Shown one piece after another: positions 42,501-53,234 of a stretch of DNA of 64,000 bases. The notes beneath the pieces are model-generated. The model was not told the DNA's origin and made no database searches. It saw nothing but the letters and a program-made list of their open reading frames with translations. The first letter of the stretch is position 1. Each line of letters begins with the position of its first letter. The position numbers and the translations under genes are program-made. The DNA comes from Amphiura filiformis (Eukaryota > Echinodermata > Ophiuroidea > Amphilepidida > Amphiuridae). The stretch lies in NCBI RefSeq assembly GCF_039555335.1, contig NC_092646.1, forward strand, positions 23,934,893 through 23,998,892, written 5' to 3'.

Positions 42501-44383
42501 GTGCAAGTGGCACAATGAAGTGTCATACTGCTCAGCGGTGTACCGTATGAAACCAGCATTAATAACAGATGCCGAGTTGATATAAACACTTTTATTGGTC
42601 TGTGAATAGCCATCTTGAAAATTATAGGAGATGTTAAGGGCTGGGGTATGAACGTTTGGACAGTATTTATCTTGGGACATTAGAGCACATCAGACATATC
42701 GAATTGCATTCTGAATATGAAGAATGTCATTCTGATATCAAATAATTTTGATTTTTTGAAATTAGCAATTGAATACACATTTTATGGCAAATCATTAAAA
42801 TTGATATTTTTGATATTTAACAGTACTTGAAGTAAACTTTATAAATCTGATGATTTATACTTAAAGTGTATGTAGGTGGGATGAAAAGCCGACGATCAAT
42901 TGAAAATTTTGACCTTTAAGTATTGAAGATATGGATTTTTTTCCCAAAACACCAAAAAAATTAGGTCTTTTGGGAAAAAATCCATATCTTCAATATAAGG
43001 TCAAAATTTTCAATTGACCGTCGGCTTTTCCTCCCTGCTACATACACTTTAAAATATATCATTAGATTTATATAATTTACTAGAGGACTGTTATATATCA
43101 AAAATTTGAAAAAAATATCAAATTTTTATAATTTGTCATAAAATTTGTATTATATTGTGATTTAAAAATTCGATAGGTCTGAGGTGCTCTCATGTCCCAC
43201 AAAAAATACTGTCGAAACGCAATAAACGCTCATTTTGGATCCCTTAATTAGATTTGATGTATTTCGCTTTCTACTGCTCTCCTTATATCTAATATAGGAA
43301 AGTGATTTTTAGCTCTCCTTAGTTGACCATTATCTCCTTACACTCTATTGGAAATGCTCTAAACAGCTCTCCTTGAAGGCTCTAGAAGAGCTATTTAATG
43401 CTCTACTGCCAATTCCAAAAGACAGTCCCTGATTTTCAAGACAGTGTAAAATACTCAGAACTTTGCTTCTGACGTAACATGTTACTCAAAGTAGAAAACA
43501 TGTTTTGATTGGCTGTCATGCGGATTGACCTTATACACAGGGCCGTGACACTTGTATTCAATCCCTGTACAAAAAGTGAAGTCACTTTACGGCAGTTTGA
43601 TTGACATATCGGCAGTTTGAGTGACGGTTGCTAAGGAGTTTGGTACCAAACTCGGTACCAAAGTAGTTGATTGACAGTTTTGGTAGTTTGGTACCCTAAA
43701 TTATGTTGATTGACAGTTTTTGGGGAGTTTGGTACCCTAAATTTGTCCAAGATGGAGCACATCGACTGCCAATTATTCGGACCCTTTCCAGCAAAAAAAT
43801 ACAGCTTATTTAGCCAGTCTCGTCATGGGGTCCTCGGTTATAATATTTTCCTAGTATATTGAGCTAACTCCTCAGCTATTTGGTTTTTCACGATATGATA
43901 GTAATGGAAAGATTCGACCAAATGTTCGCCGTTTTTCGCCATTTAATTTGTTTTGAAACGATGACGTAAACATTGCATCATCTCTTCCACAGGTAATACA
44001 CTCCTACACGTACATGCGTACATGATACTATGCCATCACATTATGCATTATCGCGCATAGGCCGAATGACTGACTTCATTTGCGCAAACGAGTGGCTTAT
44101 CCTATAGTATATTAGTACTCGAGAATCCTTGTTATACATTATTATTGGATCTGGGTCACCATACGTGTGGTAGAAACTTGTCAGGCCCCTCAGAGAGTTT
44201 ACCTCTGCCCGCAATTATAAGTGGGTATTGAGTAATCCCCCATTTCTCCATGTTGTTCTCTGCAGACTGGGACCTGGTGGTGATTACAGTAGTATGCAAC
44301 CCTACGACGACTGGGACCCGGAAGTAGAAGCCGCATTCGAACAGTTCCAGCAAGAGAGCGGTTACCATGGTGATTATAGATGA
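33555..44383 (+). CDS. PAIP1: PAIP1: polyadenylate-binding protein-interacting protein 1, ten coding exons
   Basis: This protein links PABP to eIF4A/eIF3 and stimulates cap-dependent translation in the cytoplasm. Exons are 33555-33703, 34508-34690, 35482-35594, 37123-37231, 37881-38003, 38789-38907, 39843-40005, 41029-41083, 41323-41446 and 44266-44383. All splice sites are GT-AG and the phases agree from exon 2 onward; the total is about 418 residues (human is 479). Exon 1 carries a PAM2 motif, KLSAGAKEFVPGKPW, near the N-terminus. Exons 2-7 form the MIF4G-like domain, with landmarks NFTYTGARMCEYLHKHL and RFLTELFLNSE. The last exons carry NEPVFFSPDG and an acidic tail ending WDPEVEAAFEQF, the PAM1-like region. 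Exon 1 is not open to its best donor: an in-frame TAG at 33672-33674 requires one extra base just before it, probably in the CCCC run at 33666-33669. This is either an assembly error or an allele. The gene identity is secure. Confidence 0.93.
33739..34018. mobile_element. GGAATAGCCCA palindromic MITE, elongated variant e
   Basis: Ends are TGGGCTATTCCATTTAAAAT and TTTCAACTGGAATAGCCCA. Between them several stem-like blocks built on GGAAGAT...CTTCCACAG recur, making it longer (280 bp) than the usual ~190 bp. It lies in PAIP1 intron 1, 36 bp past the exon 1 donor. Confidence 0.8.
35928..36117 (+). repeat. tRNA-Thr(CGT)-like SINE
   Basis: The head 35973-36046 folds almost as a tRNA: acceptor GCTCCCG with CGGGATC, A box TGGCCAAGTGG, anticodon loop CTCGTAA (anticodon CGT, threonine), B box GGTTCGATTCC. 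The T stem has one base too many for a canonical tRNA. The shared leader (GGGTTCGAATTTCAACC) and body (TTTATTATTTGCGACGGCGAACC) with 19344-20060 show it is a SINE, not a functional tRNA gene. It lies in PAIP1 intron 3. Confidence 0.8.
36287..36599. mobile_element. TACCGTATTT...AAACGCCC MITE, copy 2
   Basis: Ends TACCGTATTTCATCAAATAA and CTATTTGACTAAATACGGTA, with subterminal AAACGCCC in inverted orientation. Part of the interior (CAAACGCCCC to GTAAGCTTACC on the reverse strand) matches 14382-14710. It lies in PAIP1 intron 3 (between exons 3 and 4). Confidence 0.85.
37268..37605. mobile_element. CTGGTTTCATACT-type MITE, copy 1
   Basis: The left end CTGATGGTTTCATACTTTCT pairs with the right end GTGTGAAACCAGCATTA. 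GCTTGCACTTTTCTGC and GCTGCTCAGCA blocks are shared with 41945-42562. It starts 36 bp after the PAIP1 exon 4 donor. Confidence 0.72.
37606..37880. other. PAIP1 intron 4 remainder
   Basis: No feature beyond the splice acceptor TTTACAG at 37874-37880. Confidence 0.5.
38004..39842. other. PAIP1 introns 5 and 6
   Basis: Apart from exon 38789-38907 this is intronic, with no recognisable gene or terminal-repeat element. Confidence 0.55.
40006..41028. other. PAIP1 intron 7
   Basis: A frame reads through the exon 7 donor for about 280 bp, but the GTAAGT donor and loss of family similarity mark it as intron. AAAAATGCTGCTGCCACC occurs twice (40426 and 40528), a short internal duplication. Confidence 0.55.
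41821..41885. repeat. Perfect long hairpin 1
   Basis: ATTGCAGAT then GGGGGTCTCCTTAGACT pairs with AGTCTAAGGAGACCCCCC then ATCTGCAAT; the loop is about 8 nt. It lies in PAIP1 intron 9. Confidence 0.85.
41890..41964. repeat. Perfect long hairpin 2, next to hairpin 1
   Basis: ACAGTATGAAACCAGCATTA then AGATATCTC pairs with the exact complement ending CTGGTTTCATACTGT. The inner AGGGTTTAAAAACCCT also pairs. Its right arm is the terminal sequence of the MITE 41945-42562. Confidence 0.85.
41945..42562. mobile_element. CTGGTTTCATACT-type MITE, copy 2
   Basis: Ends TTAATGCTGGTTTCATACTG and GTATGAAACCAGCATTAA. The interior contains AAAAGTGCAAGTGGCAC and GCAGCTTGCAG blocks related to 37268-37605. The minus-strand 107-codon frame inside it (42436-42113) has no recognisable domain. 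Confidence 0.75.
42634..43247. mobile_element. Large palindromic TTAA element, copy 2
   Basis: TTAAGGG...CCCTTAA ends are present, with the same arms as 15736-16373 (GAGCACATCAGACATATCG, CAATTGAAAATTTTGACC, centre near 42955). It lies in the last PAIP1 intron. Confidence 0.87.
43248..44265. other. PAIP1 intron 9, right part
   Basis: Contains short GCAGTTTGATTGACA and GTTTGGTACC repeats around 43590-43740. No gene is seen. Confidence 0.5.
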
Positions 44384-44693
44384 TAGTAACGGCATAATTA
44401 ATCTGTTATTAATTAATTAATTATAGTGGCCCTTTAAAAAGGGAGTGTAATAGCATGACACTTTTATGGCATCAAGGTTTTATTTTGCACTGTGTACAGT
44501 ACTTTTGACACACTGTGTACAGTACTCTTGATACAAAAAAGCATGACGGTTTCGCATAAACAATAGCACCTTACTTATGACAGGAAATTTTTCGCAGGCA
44601 TGTTTGCGCTCTTGCTGAAACAGGTAACCAGGAATTAAAACCCACAAATATTTACAAGTCATAGGCTTCAAGATATAGTCGTTTCAAACTGCG

Positions 44694-44699
44694 AATAAA
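44694..44699 (+). terminator. Candidate PAIP1 poly(A) signal
   Basis: AATAAA lies about 310 bp past the PAIP1 stop codon. It is the first strong hexamer on the coding strand; usage is not shown by sequence alone. Confidence 0.35.
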
Positions 44700-44873
44700 A
44701 CAACTGTTCAGAAAACTAAACAGTTATACAGTACTTATCAGCTATTCTATCGATTGTTGCGAAGTTTTCATGTGGAATTGGTCATTTTCAGCTAAACTCA
44801 GCATATTATGTAGTATGTGAACTACCGTCATATTTTGTATGATTCTAGAGTTTGGGTATTACCTTCACGTAAG

Positions 44874-45484
44874 TCTACAGTAGAAATTTCAATTGAATGA
44901 AGACAGCCTGACGATTTTTTTGGGTACATTGCGCGATGTACGCCAGCGTGTGCATGCGACTGCGCATTTGTAACGCTGTAGTGAACCCACCCATGCCAAC
45001 TCACTCATGATTGATATAAAATTGGATGGTTTGAACCCAATACACAAATTTATTGAATCGAGCTGTGAGTTTTAAAATATTGGGAGACGAAGTCGAGTCC
45101 AATATTTTTAAACTCATAGCGAGACCAATAAATTTTGTATTGGGTGAAAAAACCATCCAATTTTACTTTTGGTAAAAAAACATGACTTTTGGCAAAAATG
45201 TGATTTTTGGTCAAAAATGAGCAAGTCAAAAATGAGTTTTGGTCAAAAAATTGTAGAAAACAAAATTTTTTGGGAAAAAGTGAGCCTATCCAACACAGTC
45301 CAAGTTTTGAGTCCAAGTGTTGATTATATTGGACTCTTCAACTCTGTACAAAGTATAGGAAGGAAGATTCTGAGAACATAATAATGGTTAGTATTGTATC
45401 CAAGGTTATGCGTTCGCGTTGTAGTGTGAAATACGCGATATTCGATCGCGGCTGTGTTCATTCAATTGAAATTCCTACTGTAGT
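44874..45484. mobile_element. Inverted-repeat element (CTACAGTAGAAATTTCAATTGAATG ends)
   Basis: TCTACAGTAGAAATTTCAATTG...AGCC at left pairs with GGCTGTG, CATTCAATTGAAATTC and CTACTGTAGTA at right. An inner stem-loop (45026-45162: TGGATGGTTTGAACCCAATA with TATTGGGTGAAAAAACCATCC) looks like a second element. Related fragments occur at 17300-17400 and 59940-60090. Confidence 0.72.
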
Positions 45485-45820
45485 ATCTCTCAATGAAATC
45501 TTAACAATAGGATAATTTGGTGTAGGCTCACATGAAGGATATATACCAGAGTTGGAAACTACAAGTTTGCATGATGTTTTTTTCATCAAAGTTTGCAGCC
45601 TTAATTTTGGTACCTTTTGGGGGGAAAAACAACTTTGTAAAGTATACAATATACACCCTTTGCCATGTCAGTGTCATCCTCTTACGCGCAATTTAGAGTC
45701 AGTTCAATTTTAGATTTTAATATATCTTGCCAATGTCTTGGCATACTACTTGTAGAGATATTGAGTGTCTTTTGTATATGCTTGAGTGTGATTGAATGAT
45801 GCCAGTGGTATCAAAACAGT

Positions 45821-46257
45821 AAGGGCTGGTTTCTCGAAGCATGGCTAGTAGTCAGGATTCCTTAGCCATCGGGTTTAAATCCAATAGAGGTTATCCATGT
45901 TCTATAAGCTGCATTTCCTATCAACGACTGCTATACCTTGTTTAGGATATCCTAAAGAAGTACCTGCATGTGCAACCATGACTGTTTCAAAATAGCCCTC
46001 CAAAGTCATGCAGGTAACTCTGAGGTCGTGCATTGAATTAGTTTGAATGAGGAATACTACGTGAACCAGTGCCTTTTGTTAGAAGTCACACATGAGTGAA
46101 GTGGATAACCTCTATTAGTCCTATATACCAGTGCTTACAATTTCACATCGTACATCACCTAGAAAGATAAATCAATGAAATGGACTCCACATTGGTAGGG
46201 CTAGCCTGCTGGCTTAGGAAGCCCGACAACTAGCCATGCTTCGAGAAAGCTGCCCTT
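45821..46257. mobile_element. Inverted-repeat element (AAGGGCTGGTTTCTCGAAGC ends)
   Basis: Left AAGGGCTGGTTTCTCGAAGC then ATGGCTAGT and TTCCTTAGCCA pair with right TGGCTTAGGAA, ACTAGCCATGCTTCGAGAAA and GCTGCCCTT. An inner pair ATAGAGGTTATCC / GGATAACCTCTATTAG is also present. Confidence 0.82.
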
Positions 46258-46439
46258 AAAGTCTTGTAAAGATAATTAGCAGGGACTGTATCGTAACTAT
46301 TTTCATCACTATCCATTTAGGCAAGTAATTGTGGAAAGTTCAACATTTGGATTGTACTGTACAGTGTAAAAATACTGGTCTATACATTTTGCAAGATTGC
46401 TAGGTAGGCCTACTCTTAAAATGAGCATATATGATTGTT

Positions 46440-46633
46440 ATTTAAAATCCACAGCCCTGTGTTGGAGATTAAGTTCATATCTTCCACACGGGTGTATGGA
46501 CTTCAACTGGAAAACCCCATTTTGGAGCAGACGACACTGAATGGGTGGCTCCATTTGAAATTCACACTCCCTGTGTGGAAGATTAAGGTCATATCTTCCA
46601 TTGGAGGTGTATGGATCTCAACTGGAATAGCCC
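46440..46633. mobile_element. GGAATAGCCCA palindromic MITE, copy f
   Basis: Contains two right-arm-like blocks (ACTTCAACTGGAAAACCCC and TCTCAACTGGAATAGCCCA) and the core GGTGGCTCCATTTGAAATTC. It ends next to the hAT-like element 46646-46843. Confidence 0.8.
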
Positions 46634-46645
46634 ACAGGTGCATTA

Positions 46646-46843
46646 CAGTGGCGTAGCTGGGATTTTTTCCGGGGGGGGGGGCAAGCCTGTATGGGGCTGG
46701 GGCCCAAATCCACCAAACAAAAAATCTTTTCCCCTTTTTTCCCATCTCTCTCACTCCTTTATTATTTTGCCCTGCGCTAGGGGGGGCGGAAGCCCAAATA
46801 GGCATTGCAAGGGGGACAATTGCCCCCGGCAGCTATGCCACTG
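46646..46843. mobile_element. hAT-like element (CAGTGGCGTAGCTGG ends), exact 8-bp duplication
   Basis: Ends CAGTGGCGTAGCTGG and CAGCTATGCCACTG, with GTGCATTA at 46638-46645 and 46844-46851. It is 198 bp, G-rich at left and contains GGCGGAAGCCC. It is in the same end family as 4268-4617. Confidence 0.92.
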
Positions 46844-47138
46844 GTGCATTATAAAGAGTTCAGAAGAAAAGTCCAATGTATCCAAAGTTTGCCGAGTGTA
46901 CTTTTTAAAATGCTTTTTGTTATTTTACGTAATGAGAAACTTTCTTGCAATTTGTGGATCGGATACAAAGAACCTTGTCTTCTGAGTTTAGTATACCAAT
47001 CTTAATGAATCTGTTCAATCTTGTGTTATCCTTATGTTAAAAATGGTAAGAAAAACAAAAATTTATCAACAAATATATTGTGGCAGAGAAATTTTGAAAA
47101 TGAACCTCCTGAAAGTAGCTTGCTGTACAGGATGTTTG

Positions 47139-47510
47139 TTAAAGGAAGTCTCCGGCAATCACAACATTATGTCTTATATGTTAGAAAAATAATTATGAAG
47201 CACGAATCACATGGTTTTATTTAAAACAAACTCATTTTAACCATAAAAACGAATGAGAACAGCCATTCAACATTCCCGCGCAGAAATGCTCCAGAGCAAT
47301 GACGCCATGGTTATTTGTGCTCATTTGTCGTCAGGCTTCATTGAATTATTGGGATGTCATTGCTCTAGACAATTTTGGCATGGGAATTTTGAATATAGCA
47401 TGTTGAGAGATGGTTTTTATGGTTAATATGAAAACCATGTGATTCATGCTTGATAATTATTTTTCTAACATATAAGACATAATGTTGTGATTGCCAGACA
47501 CTTCCTTTAA
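47139..47510. mobile_element. TTAA inverted-repeat element (TTAAAGGAAGT ends)
   Basis: TTAAAGGAAGTCTCCGGCAATC at left pairs with GATTGCCAGACACTTCCTTTAA at right. The arms extend about 60 bp through ACAACATTATGTCTTATATG. It is intergenic, between PAIP1 and the YJU2B-like gene. Confidence 0.85.
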
Positions 47511-48764
47511 TAAGTTTGAAGTAGAATACTGAAATTTTTATCACACTTATCACAATTTGTAACCCTTTTGCACACAAATCAATTTGAAGCTTCCATTTGA
47601 TTTTTGATGAATTTGAAAAATCAAATATGTATGTATGAAGGACAATCTTAGCATTAAGTTGATTTGTTCAGTTTTGGTAGCAGTATTTTTCTGTATTTTG
47701 TCAGGATATACCTGGCATTTAGCAAATGTGATGGGTTTGTAATTTGTTTGATATTTTTATATTGCAATTACAGTAATAGGTACCTTGACCCATGGATACC
47801 ACTGGCCAAGAAAGAGCTATTTTGATCGGTTACAAAAAGGGCTATATCATGCATTGAGCCAATGCAATATTTTTGGATCTATATCAGTTTTGGGGCACTC
47901 ATAATTCATGGACGTCTCCGATATCAAATACGGCTCGGTGATCTCACATACGGCGAGCTTTGTTGACAGCTGGACACTGTGTTTTCCTGTGTTTAGCAAA
48001 TATTTACCTGTGCAAAAATCAATCATATCTACCAAATTCTGACAAATGGTCCCAGAAAAGACTTAAGCTTGCACAATCGAGCCAATTATGGCCAAAATCT
48101 AACGTTTTGAAGTAAAAAATCCCAAGTTACTATCAGATTGAGTGTCACAATAGACTCTGGCCTGCAGGTACTCAACTTGGGTTAGCTACAACCCTGATTA
48201 GGCCTACTACAAGAAAAATTAATCCTGCTGCACCGCTTCACATTCAACAACATTACTAATATCGTTTGTGACTGGGTTTTGAGACTAGGGAGCATGTGAT
48301 TGATGAGACGTCCTTGAACTATGACATGATACTCTAACATGACTCAGCATTTCAAGAGTATTTGTTATCAAACACATCTGTGAATTACGAGTGCCCCCAA
48401 ACTGATATTAGAAATAGTGTGTATTTTCACAGCCAACATAATAAGGTACCTTTCATAATGAGGCATCACATTTTATTTGATTAAAATCATTTTATGCTCA
48501 ACAATCATGATGAACATATTTTAGTGTGTATAAGGCCAAAAATTAAAAGTTTGTCTCTGGTTTGTAAAACCATGCAGAAAAACTTTTTTTTTCTCTTTAT
48601 TTAAATTTTAAAAATTTTTGAAAATAATTATTGAAAAGTTATTCAGGAAATGAATACAGAACGTATACCAGATTGCATATCCAACTTCCAGTGAGACCAG
48701 AGACAAACCTTTTTTGTGGGCGTAATGAAATATTGTCAATGGCCAGTCTATGCTAACAGCATTA
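47511..48764. other. Intergenic, nothing supportable
   Basis: A/T-rich sequence without a recognisable domain or terminal repeats between the TTAA element and the 110-bp tandem repeat. Confidence 0.5.
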
Positions 48765-49275
48765 AATTTGTGTTGTAAACAGGATATATTATATGCAGGA
48801 GTACAACACTCTATGTGTGACACGATCAAGGGAAATGAGTCGGATGTCGCTAATATTGATTTTGAGATATTGGCAGAGAAAGTGTTGAAATTCTTTTGTT
48901 TTATATTGTTTTCAGCGATTGATAAATTGATGTAACTTTGCAAAGAGAATGTCCTCTTTAGAAACATAATTATGTAAAACTCATTTGCGACCAGAGTCGA
49001 CATGTGATGATGTGACCCATTCCCCTTGATCATGTCACATATTATGTTGGAACAAATTTTTGTAAAAGTGCAAATTTTTGCACTCGTGCTAGCAACATTA
49101 CATTATGTGTTGTGTTGTAAACAGGATATATGCAGGAGTCCAACACTCTATATTATGTAAGAACACATTTGTGTAAAAGTGCACATTTTTGCACTCGTGC
49201 TAACAATATTTACTTTGTGTTGTAATCAGGATATATGCAGGAGTCCAACTGTCTGGAACAATTGTTTGTAAAAGT
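48765..49275 (+). repeat. Tandem repeat, about 110-bp unit, three units, interrupted by a MITE
   Basis: Units share TTGTAA(A/T)CAGGATATATGCAG, GAGTCCAACACTCTATATTATG, then TTTGTAAAAGTGCAAATTTTTGCACTCGTGCTA. The first unit is split by 48813-49039. Confidence 0.8.
48813..49039. mobile_element. TGTGACACGATCAAGG MITE, copy 1
   Basis: Left TGTGACACGATCAAGGGAAAT then GAGTCGGATGTCG pairs with right CGACATGTG...CCCATTCCCCTTGATCATGTCACA. It is inserted in the 110-bp tandem repeat. Confidence 0.82.
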
Positions 49276-49979
49276 CCAAATTTTTGTACTATTTTGATGT
49301 TGGTGCTTTTTGTGCTCTTCTAAGGGAACAAACTAAAAGATTGATGATGTCCTATGAACAAAACTAGTTTCATCAGGGAAAGTTCAAAATGTTGATGGCA
49401 CTTTTCCCATGCTCTAAAAAAACTCATTTATTTTTTACCCACTTCTAGGGGAGGAAAGGGTCAGTTATGCACTAAAACTAGTTATTATTACAGGGCATTG
49501 TTAATCTTTTGGTTTGTCCCCTAAGCTGGAGGAAATTAACATGCAATTGTGTTAATTTAGCATGTATGTCTATATAGACAACTTAAAAGTTGCATGTCAA
49601 AAATTGTCTTAAAATTAAGACATAGGGATGGCTTCAAAACCTACCTGCTGGTAGACCACATGTACCCTGTGAGAACTGGTGTTTGGGTCTTGTTTATAGT
49701 CTTCAGAACAACATAATGCGGTGAAACCACTGTTTTTCTGCCAAGGCGCTGGCGGTGGGATTTTGAAAGCATCCTTTGTATAGAATACAAAGATCTCAAA
49801 ACCTTGGTTGGACCGTCAGGTATTATTAAACAAGAAGCATGGCCATGCTTGCATTAATTTATTAGCATAATTGGGATCAAAACTTGTAGCAGTGCAAAGT
49901 TCTAGATACGTTGTTTTTCATTTTTACACAGGTTCCACCATTTTGTGAATTTGCTTCTTCTGAAGTGATGGAAAAGTAA
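49276..49979. other. Intergenic, nothing supportable
   Basis: No coding or repeat structure identified by eye. Confidence 0.45.
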
Positions 49980-50192
49980 TACTGTAAAAGTAGAAATTTT
50001 CGCGAGGTTTTTATTTTCGCGAATTTCGCGAGTGGATATAAAATCGCGAAACTAAAAACTTGCGAAAATAACCTTTTGCATTAGGTTTCTATTGTATCAA
50101 TATCAAAACCGCGAAATTTAATACTCGCGCAACTGACAAAATCTTCAAAATCGCGAAAATATCTTCTCGCGAAAATATTAAATTTTACAGTA
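49980..50192. mobile_element. TACTGTAAAA MITE with TTTCGCGA boxes, second copy
   Basis: Ends TACTGTAAAAGTAGAAAT and ATTAAATTTTACAGTA. The interior contains seven or more TCGCGA-type boxes in both orientations. It is the same design as 14023-14226. Confidence 0.85.
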
Positions 50193-50799
50193 TTAATGTC
50201 ATGGATGAAAATTGGACAAAAGTTCATTGGGCAATTGCATGGAAGAGACCATGCAATACCATTGTATTGAGTTTGGCAAATTTTTCGAACTAAAGTTCTT
50301 GATAAACTTGTAATACATATGTCCTAATTTGCATTTAATTTGAATCGGCCAATTTTGACAACAGCATGCAGTTTTTAATTAATGTCATAATTATAACATT
50401 AAATCCTCCATAGAGATCCACAGTTAAGTGGCGGCAAGTGGGTTTTCTTTTACTTCATTATTCGGTTTAAGATGGACAGAAAATTTCCTGAAAGTCATTA
50501 CGAATCTTGTTTCATAATTTTTGGCAATGCATAATAAATCAAAACATAATAAATCAAAATTTGACCAAAGCTCATATATTATGGCTTTAGCTCCACCAGG
50601 CATCCCCCATTCTTTGAATGTGTAATGGAGTCATTTGTATCTGAAATGTTTTAAACTAAAGTCAAGTCATGAATTATATGTTGTTATTTTAATAATTGTA
50701 GGAGGAAATGAATTTGTTTGAAAAAGTGCATTATATGCTAGATTCCAGTATGACAGTTCATCAGAACGACAGTAGTCGCATAGATTACATGATTTATTT

Positions 50800-50955
50800 C
50801 AAAAGGGCGGGCAAGCAATTTTAGCAGGTGCAAAGGGCTGGTGATGCCAAGCAATTTTTGGCACACATTTACAGGGTGCTTTTAAATAACATGCTCTAGA
50901 AAATCTTGGGAAAACAGAACAGAAATGTTCAAATATTTATTGTACAGCCCCTAAT
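50800..50955 (+). repeat. Dispersed repeat, second copy
   Basis: Same ordered blocks as 33195-33415, about 150 bp. No terminal structure could be defined. Confidence 0.5.
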
Positions 50956-51180
50956 ACGTAAATCTCAAAAAGGTTTAACCATGTTCATGGTATTTATTTA
51001 TTAATGGCCTTTACCTAAATATCAGGTCTGCTGACATGGTCCTGGTTTTGTAGTAACAGGTCACAAATGTAATGTGAACAAACCTCGATGAACACAGTAT
51101 TGTAAACACTACAATCCTTTAAGATATGTCATAACCTCTGACATAAATTGACATCTCATGAAGCATTGTAACTTATTTTG

Positions 51181-51315
51181 TCGTTGGGCAGGAAAACCTC
51201 TTATAAATGTGTTATTGGCCCCTGAACATGTTTAAAGCAAAACCTATGTAACCAGATAGCATATATTTTAAACATGTTCAGGGGCCACAAACACAGGTTT
51301 TTCCTGCCCAAAAAC
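51181..51315. repeat. Palindromic repeat, 135 bp
   Basis: TCGTTGGGCAGGAAAACCT and GGCCCCTGAACATGTTTAAA pair with TTTAAACATGTTCAGGGGCC and AGGTTTTTCCTGCCCAAAAACG. Confidence 0.75.
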
Positions 51316-51880
51316 GTTATGTAAAATATCCCTGGTCCAATTAGGGAACAAACCAAAATATGGATGATTAAACAAAACTAGTTTTAGCTTGATCCCCCAC
51401 CCTTGTCTGTGGCTAGACCGGAGGTGCATGGAGCAAAGGTCACGTTAATGTTTTTATACAGTATGTAAGGAATGTAAAGAGCATTTGTCACCCTCCCACC
51501 GTATATACATTTTTAGAACATTATCAATCTGTTAGTCTGTCCTCTTATTTGTAGATCCCATTTTCTTACGATATCCAAACTGACTCGTAAGTTCTTTTAG
51601 CAACCATGCCAGTTTCGTAGCTAGAAATTGAGACATTGGTACGTATTAAAGTTTTTAGCAAGGTTCTTCAGTGATCTGTCGATTTGGCGCTTTTTAAAGC
51701 ATAAACATGGAAGTGAGGTTCTGATTGGCTAATTGAATCATGTCATTATCACATTGGCACCTCATTAGCCAATCAAGCTATGTAGCATCACATGACCAGG
51801 CGCAACTCGGTTATTTTTACTTGATAATCAGGAAGAGCAGTAGGACACTGCTGCTGAAGGATTTTGCTGAATACTATATA

Positions 51881-53233
51881 CCGTAAAACCCCGTCTACAA
51901 GCATACAGGGTGTATCAAAATGATTGGTACCGGGCTATGTGACATTTTCAAAAATATATAAAAAATATAAAATTGCTAATTAATATAGTTTTTGTACTAT
52001 AAATAGAAAGGGGCATATGTTAACTTATTGCTCTATTAATCTGAAGTTGATAGGTTGATGCATCTGGGAGCCATTGTCATTTAAACGAAGATCGACGTAA
52101 TCATGGTTTGACACAAGATGAATATTGTTCACTGCTTGAACCATCTATTGCATACATACTCTTCAATATCTCACCTCAGTATACATAACATAAAATTGCT
52201 TTACACATGCATTTAGAAAGATGTTCCTGAAGTCCATGCCTTACGACTCTGGCAGTGTGAGGTGAAGCTCTATCTTGAAAGAACTTAACAACTGGGATGG
52301 GTCCATTCTGTAACTGCCATATCAAATTTTGAAGCATTGCAAGTTATAGCATGTATGCATTGGATACGCTTTGCTCTTAGCATGGAAGAAAAAGCTCTTA
52401 GAAACTGTCTCCTAAATCTTCTCTGCACTTCTCCATATCTTTGTGTGATTCTTAACTATGAATGCACACTGAAGTGTGGAATACTGTGGAGCCATTCCAA
52501 TAACTTTTACCAGGTCTAAACTAACCTATACTGTCTACAGTATATAGCCATTCTGCCACACCATCTACTTAGTAATCTCAAAAAAATAATAATTTTCCGC
52601 CCTTGATGGTGTTGATACACAAACTTCTTTCACCCCACCTAAATTATTTAAGTCAATAATATGACTCTCAAGCAATAAATATTGATTATTACATTAATAT
52701 ATATTATGAATGAGGAAATAGGCAGGGAAAATATTTAACATTTCCATGATTTTCAACATATCATCCTCACAAGGTATTTGCAGTAAAATAGAGCTTTGAA
52801 AATGGTGCGCTACTGATCCAGCGTTACGATGAAAAGTGTAAAAACACCTACTTTCCTTTAGAATCCATGTAACTTCTGAATAGAATGTGCTATCTTTATG
52901 ATCTAAAATTCTTAGAGAAGATAACACTACTATAATTACAAATATTTAAACAATTAACCCCAAACTGGCACAAAAAATGGTAAAAAAATTCGGCAAAAAA
53001 TGAGAAGTCTTCGGTACCAATCATTTTGATACACCCTGTATATAGTGTTTTTTATAAAAGCTTAATTAATTCGAAGCAAGCGTTAATATACCATACAATA
53101 GACCGGTCTTAAAATAATACTTGTTTGTATATGCTTGGACCCGTAATTTATTTGCTCAAACTCCATAATGGCGAATGGATTAATGTAGCTTTCATCAGAA
53201 GCACACTATATGCTTGTAGACGGGGTTTTACGG
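51881..53233. mobile_element. Inverted-repeat element (CCGTAAAACCCCGTCTACAAG ends) hosting a mariner
   Basis: Perfect ends CCGTAAAACCCCGTCTACAA and TTGTAGACGGGGTTTTACGG, then GCATA/TATGC, flanked by TA at 51879-51880 and 53234-53235. The Tc1/mariner-like element 51906-53038 is inserted just inside its left end, so the outer element was originally only about 220 bp. Confidence 0.87.
51906..53038 (-). mobile_element. Decayed Tc1/mariner element nested in another TIR element
   Basis: Ends CAGGGTGTATCAAAATGATT and AATCATTTTGATACACCCTG (then GGTACC) are perfect inverted repeats with TA at 51904-51905 and 53039-53040. On the minus strand near 52290-52215 a frame reads FFQDRASPHTARVVRHGLQEHL, matching the DDE-region 'QDGAPPHTA..V' signature of mariner-type transposases. 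The rest of the frame is broken by many stops. At 1133 bp it is near the usual mariner length, slightly deleted. Single-end remnants of the same family appear at about 7513 and 14298. Confidence 0.8.
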
Positions 53234-53234
53234 T

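Noticed and set aside
48608-49033. 141-codon minus-strand frame
   Set aside because: It crosses a tandem repeat and a MITE boundary; no domain, and the second copy of the MITE does not conserve it.
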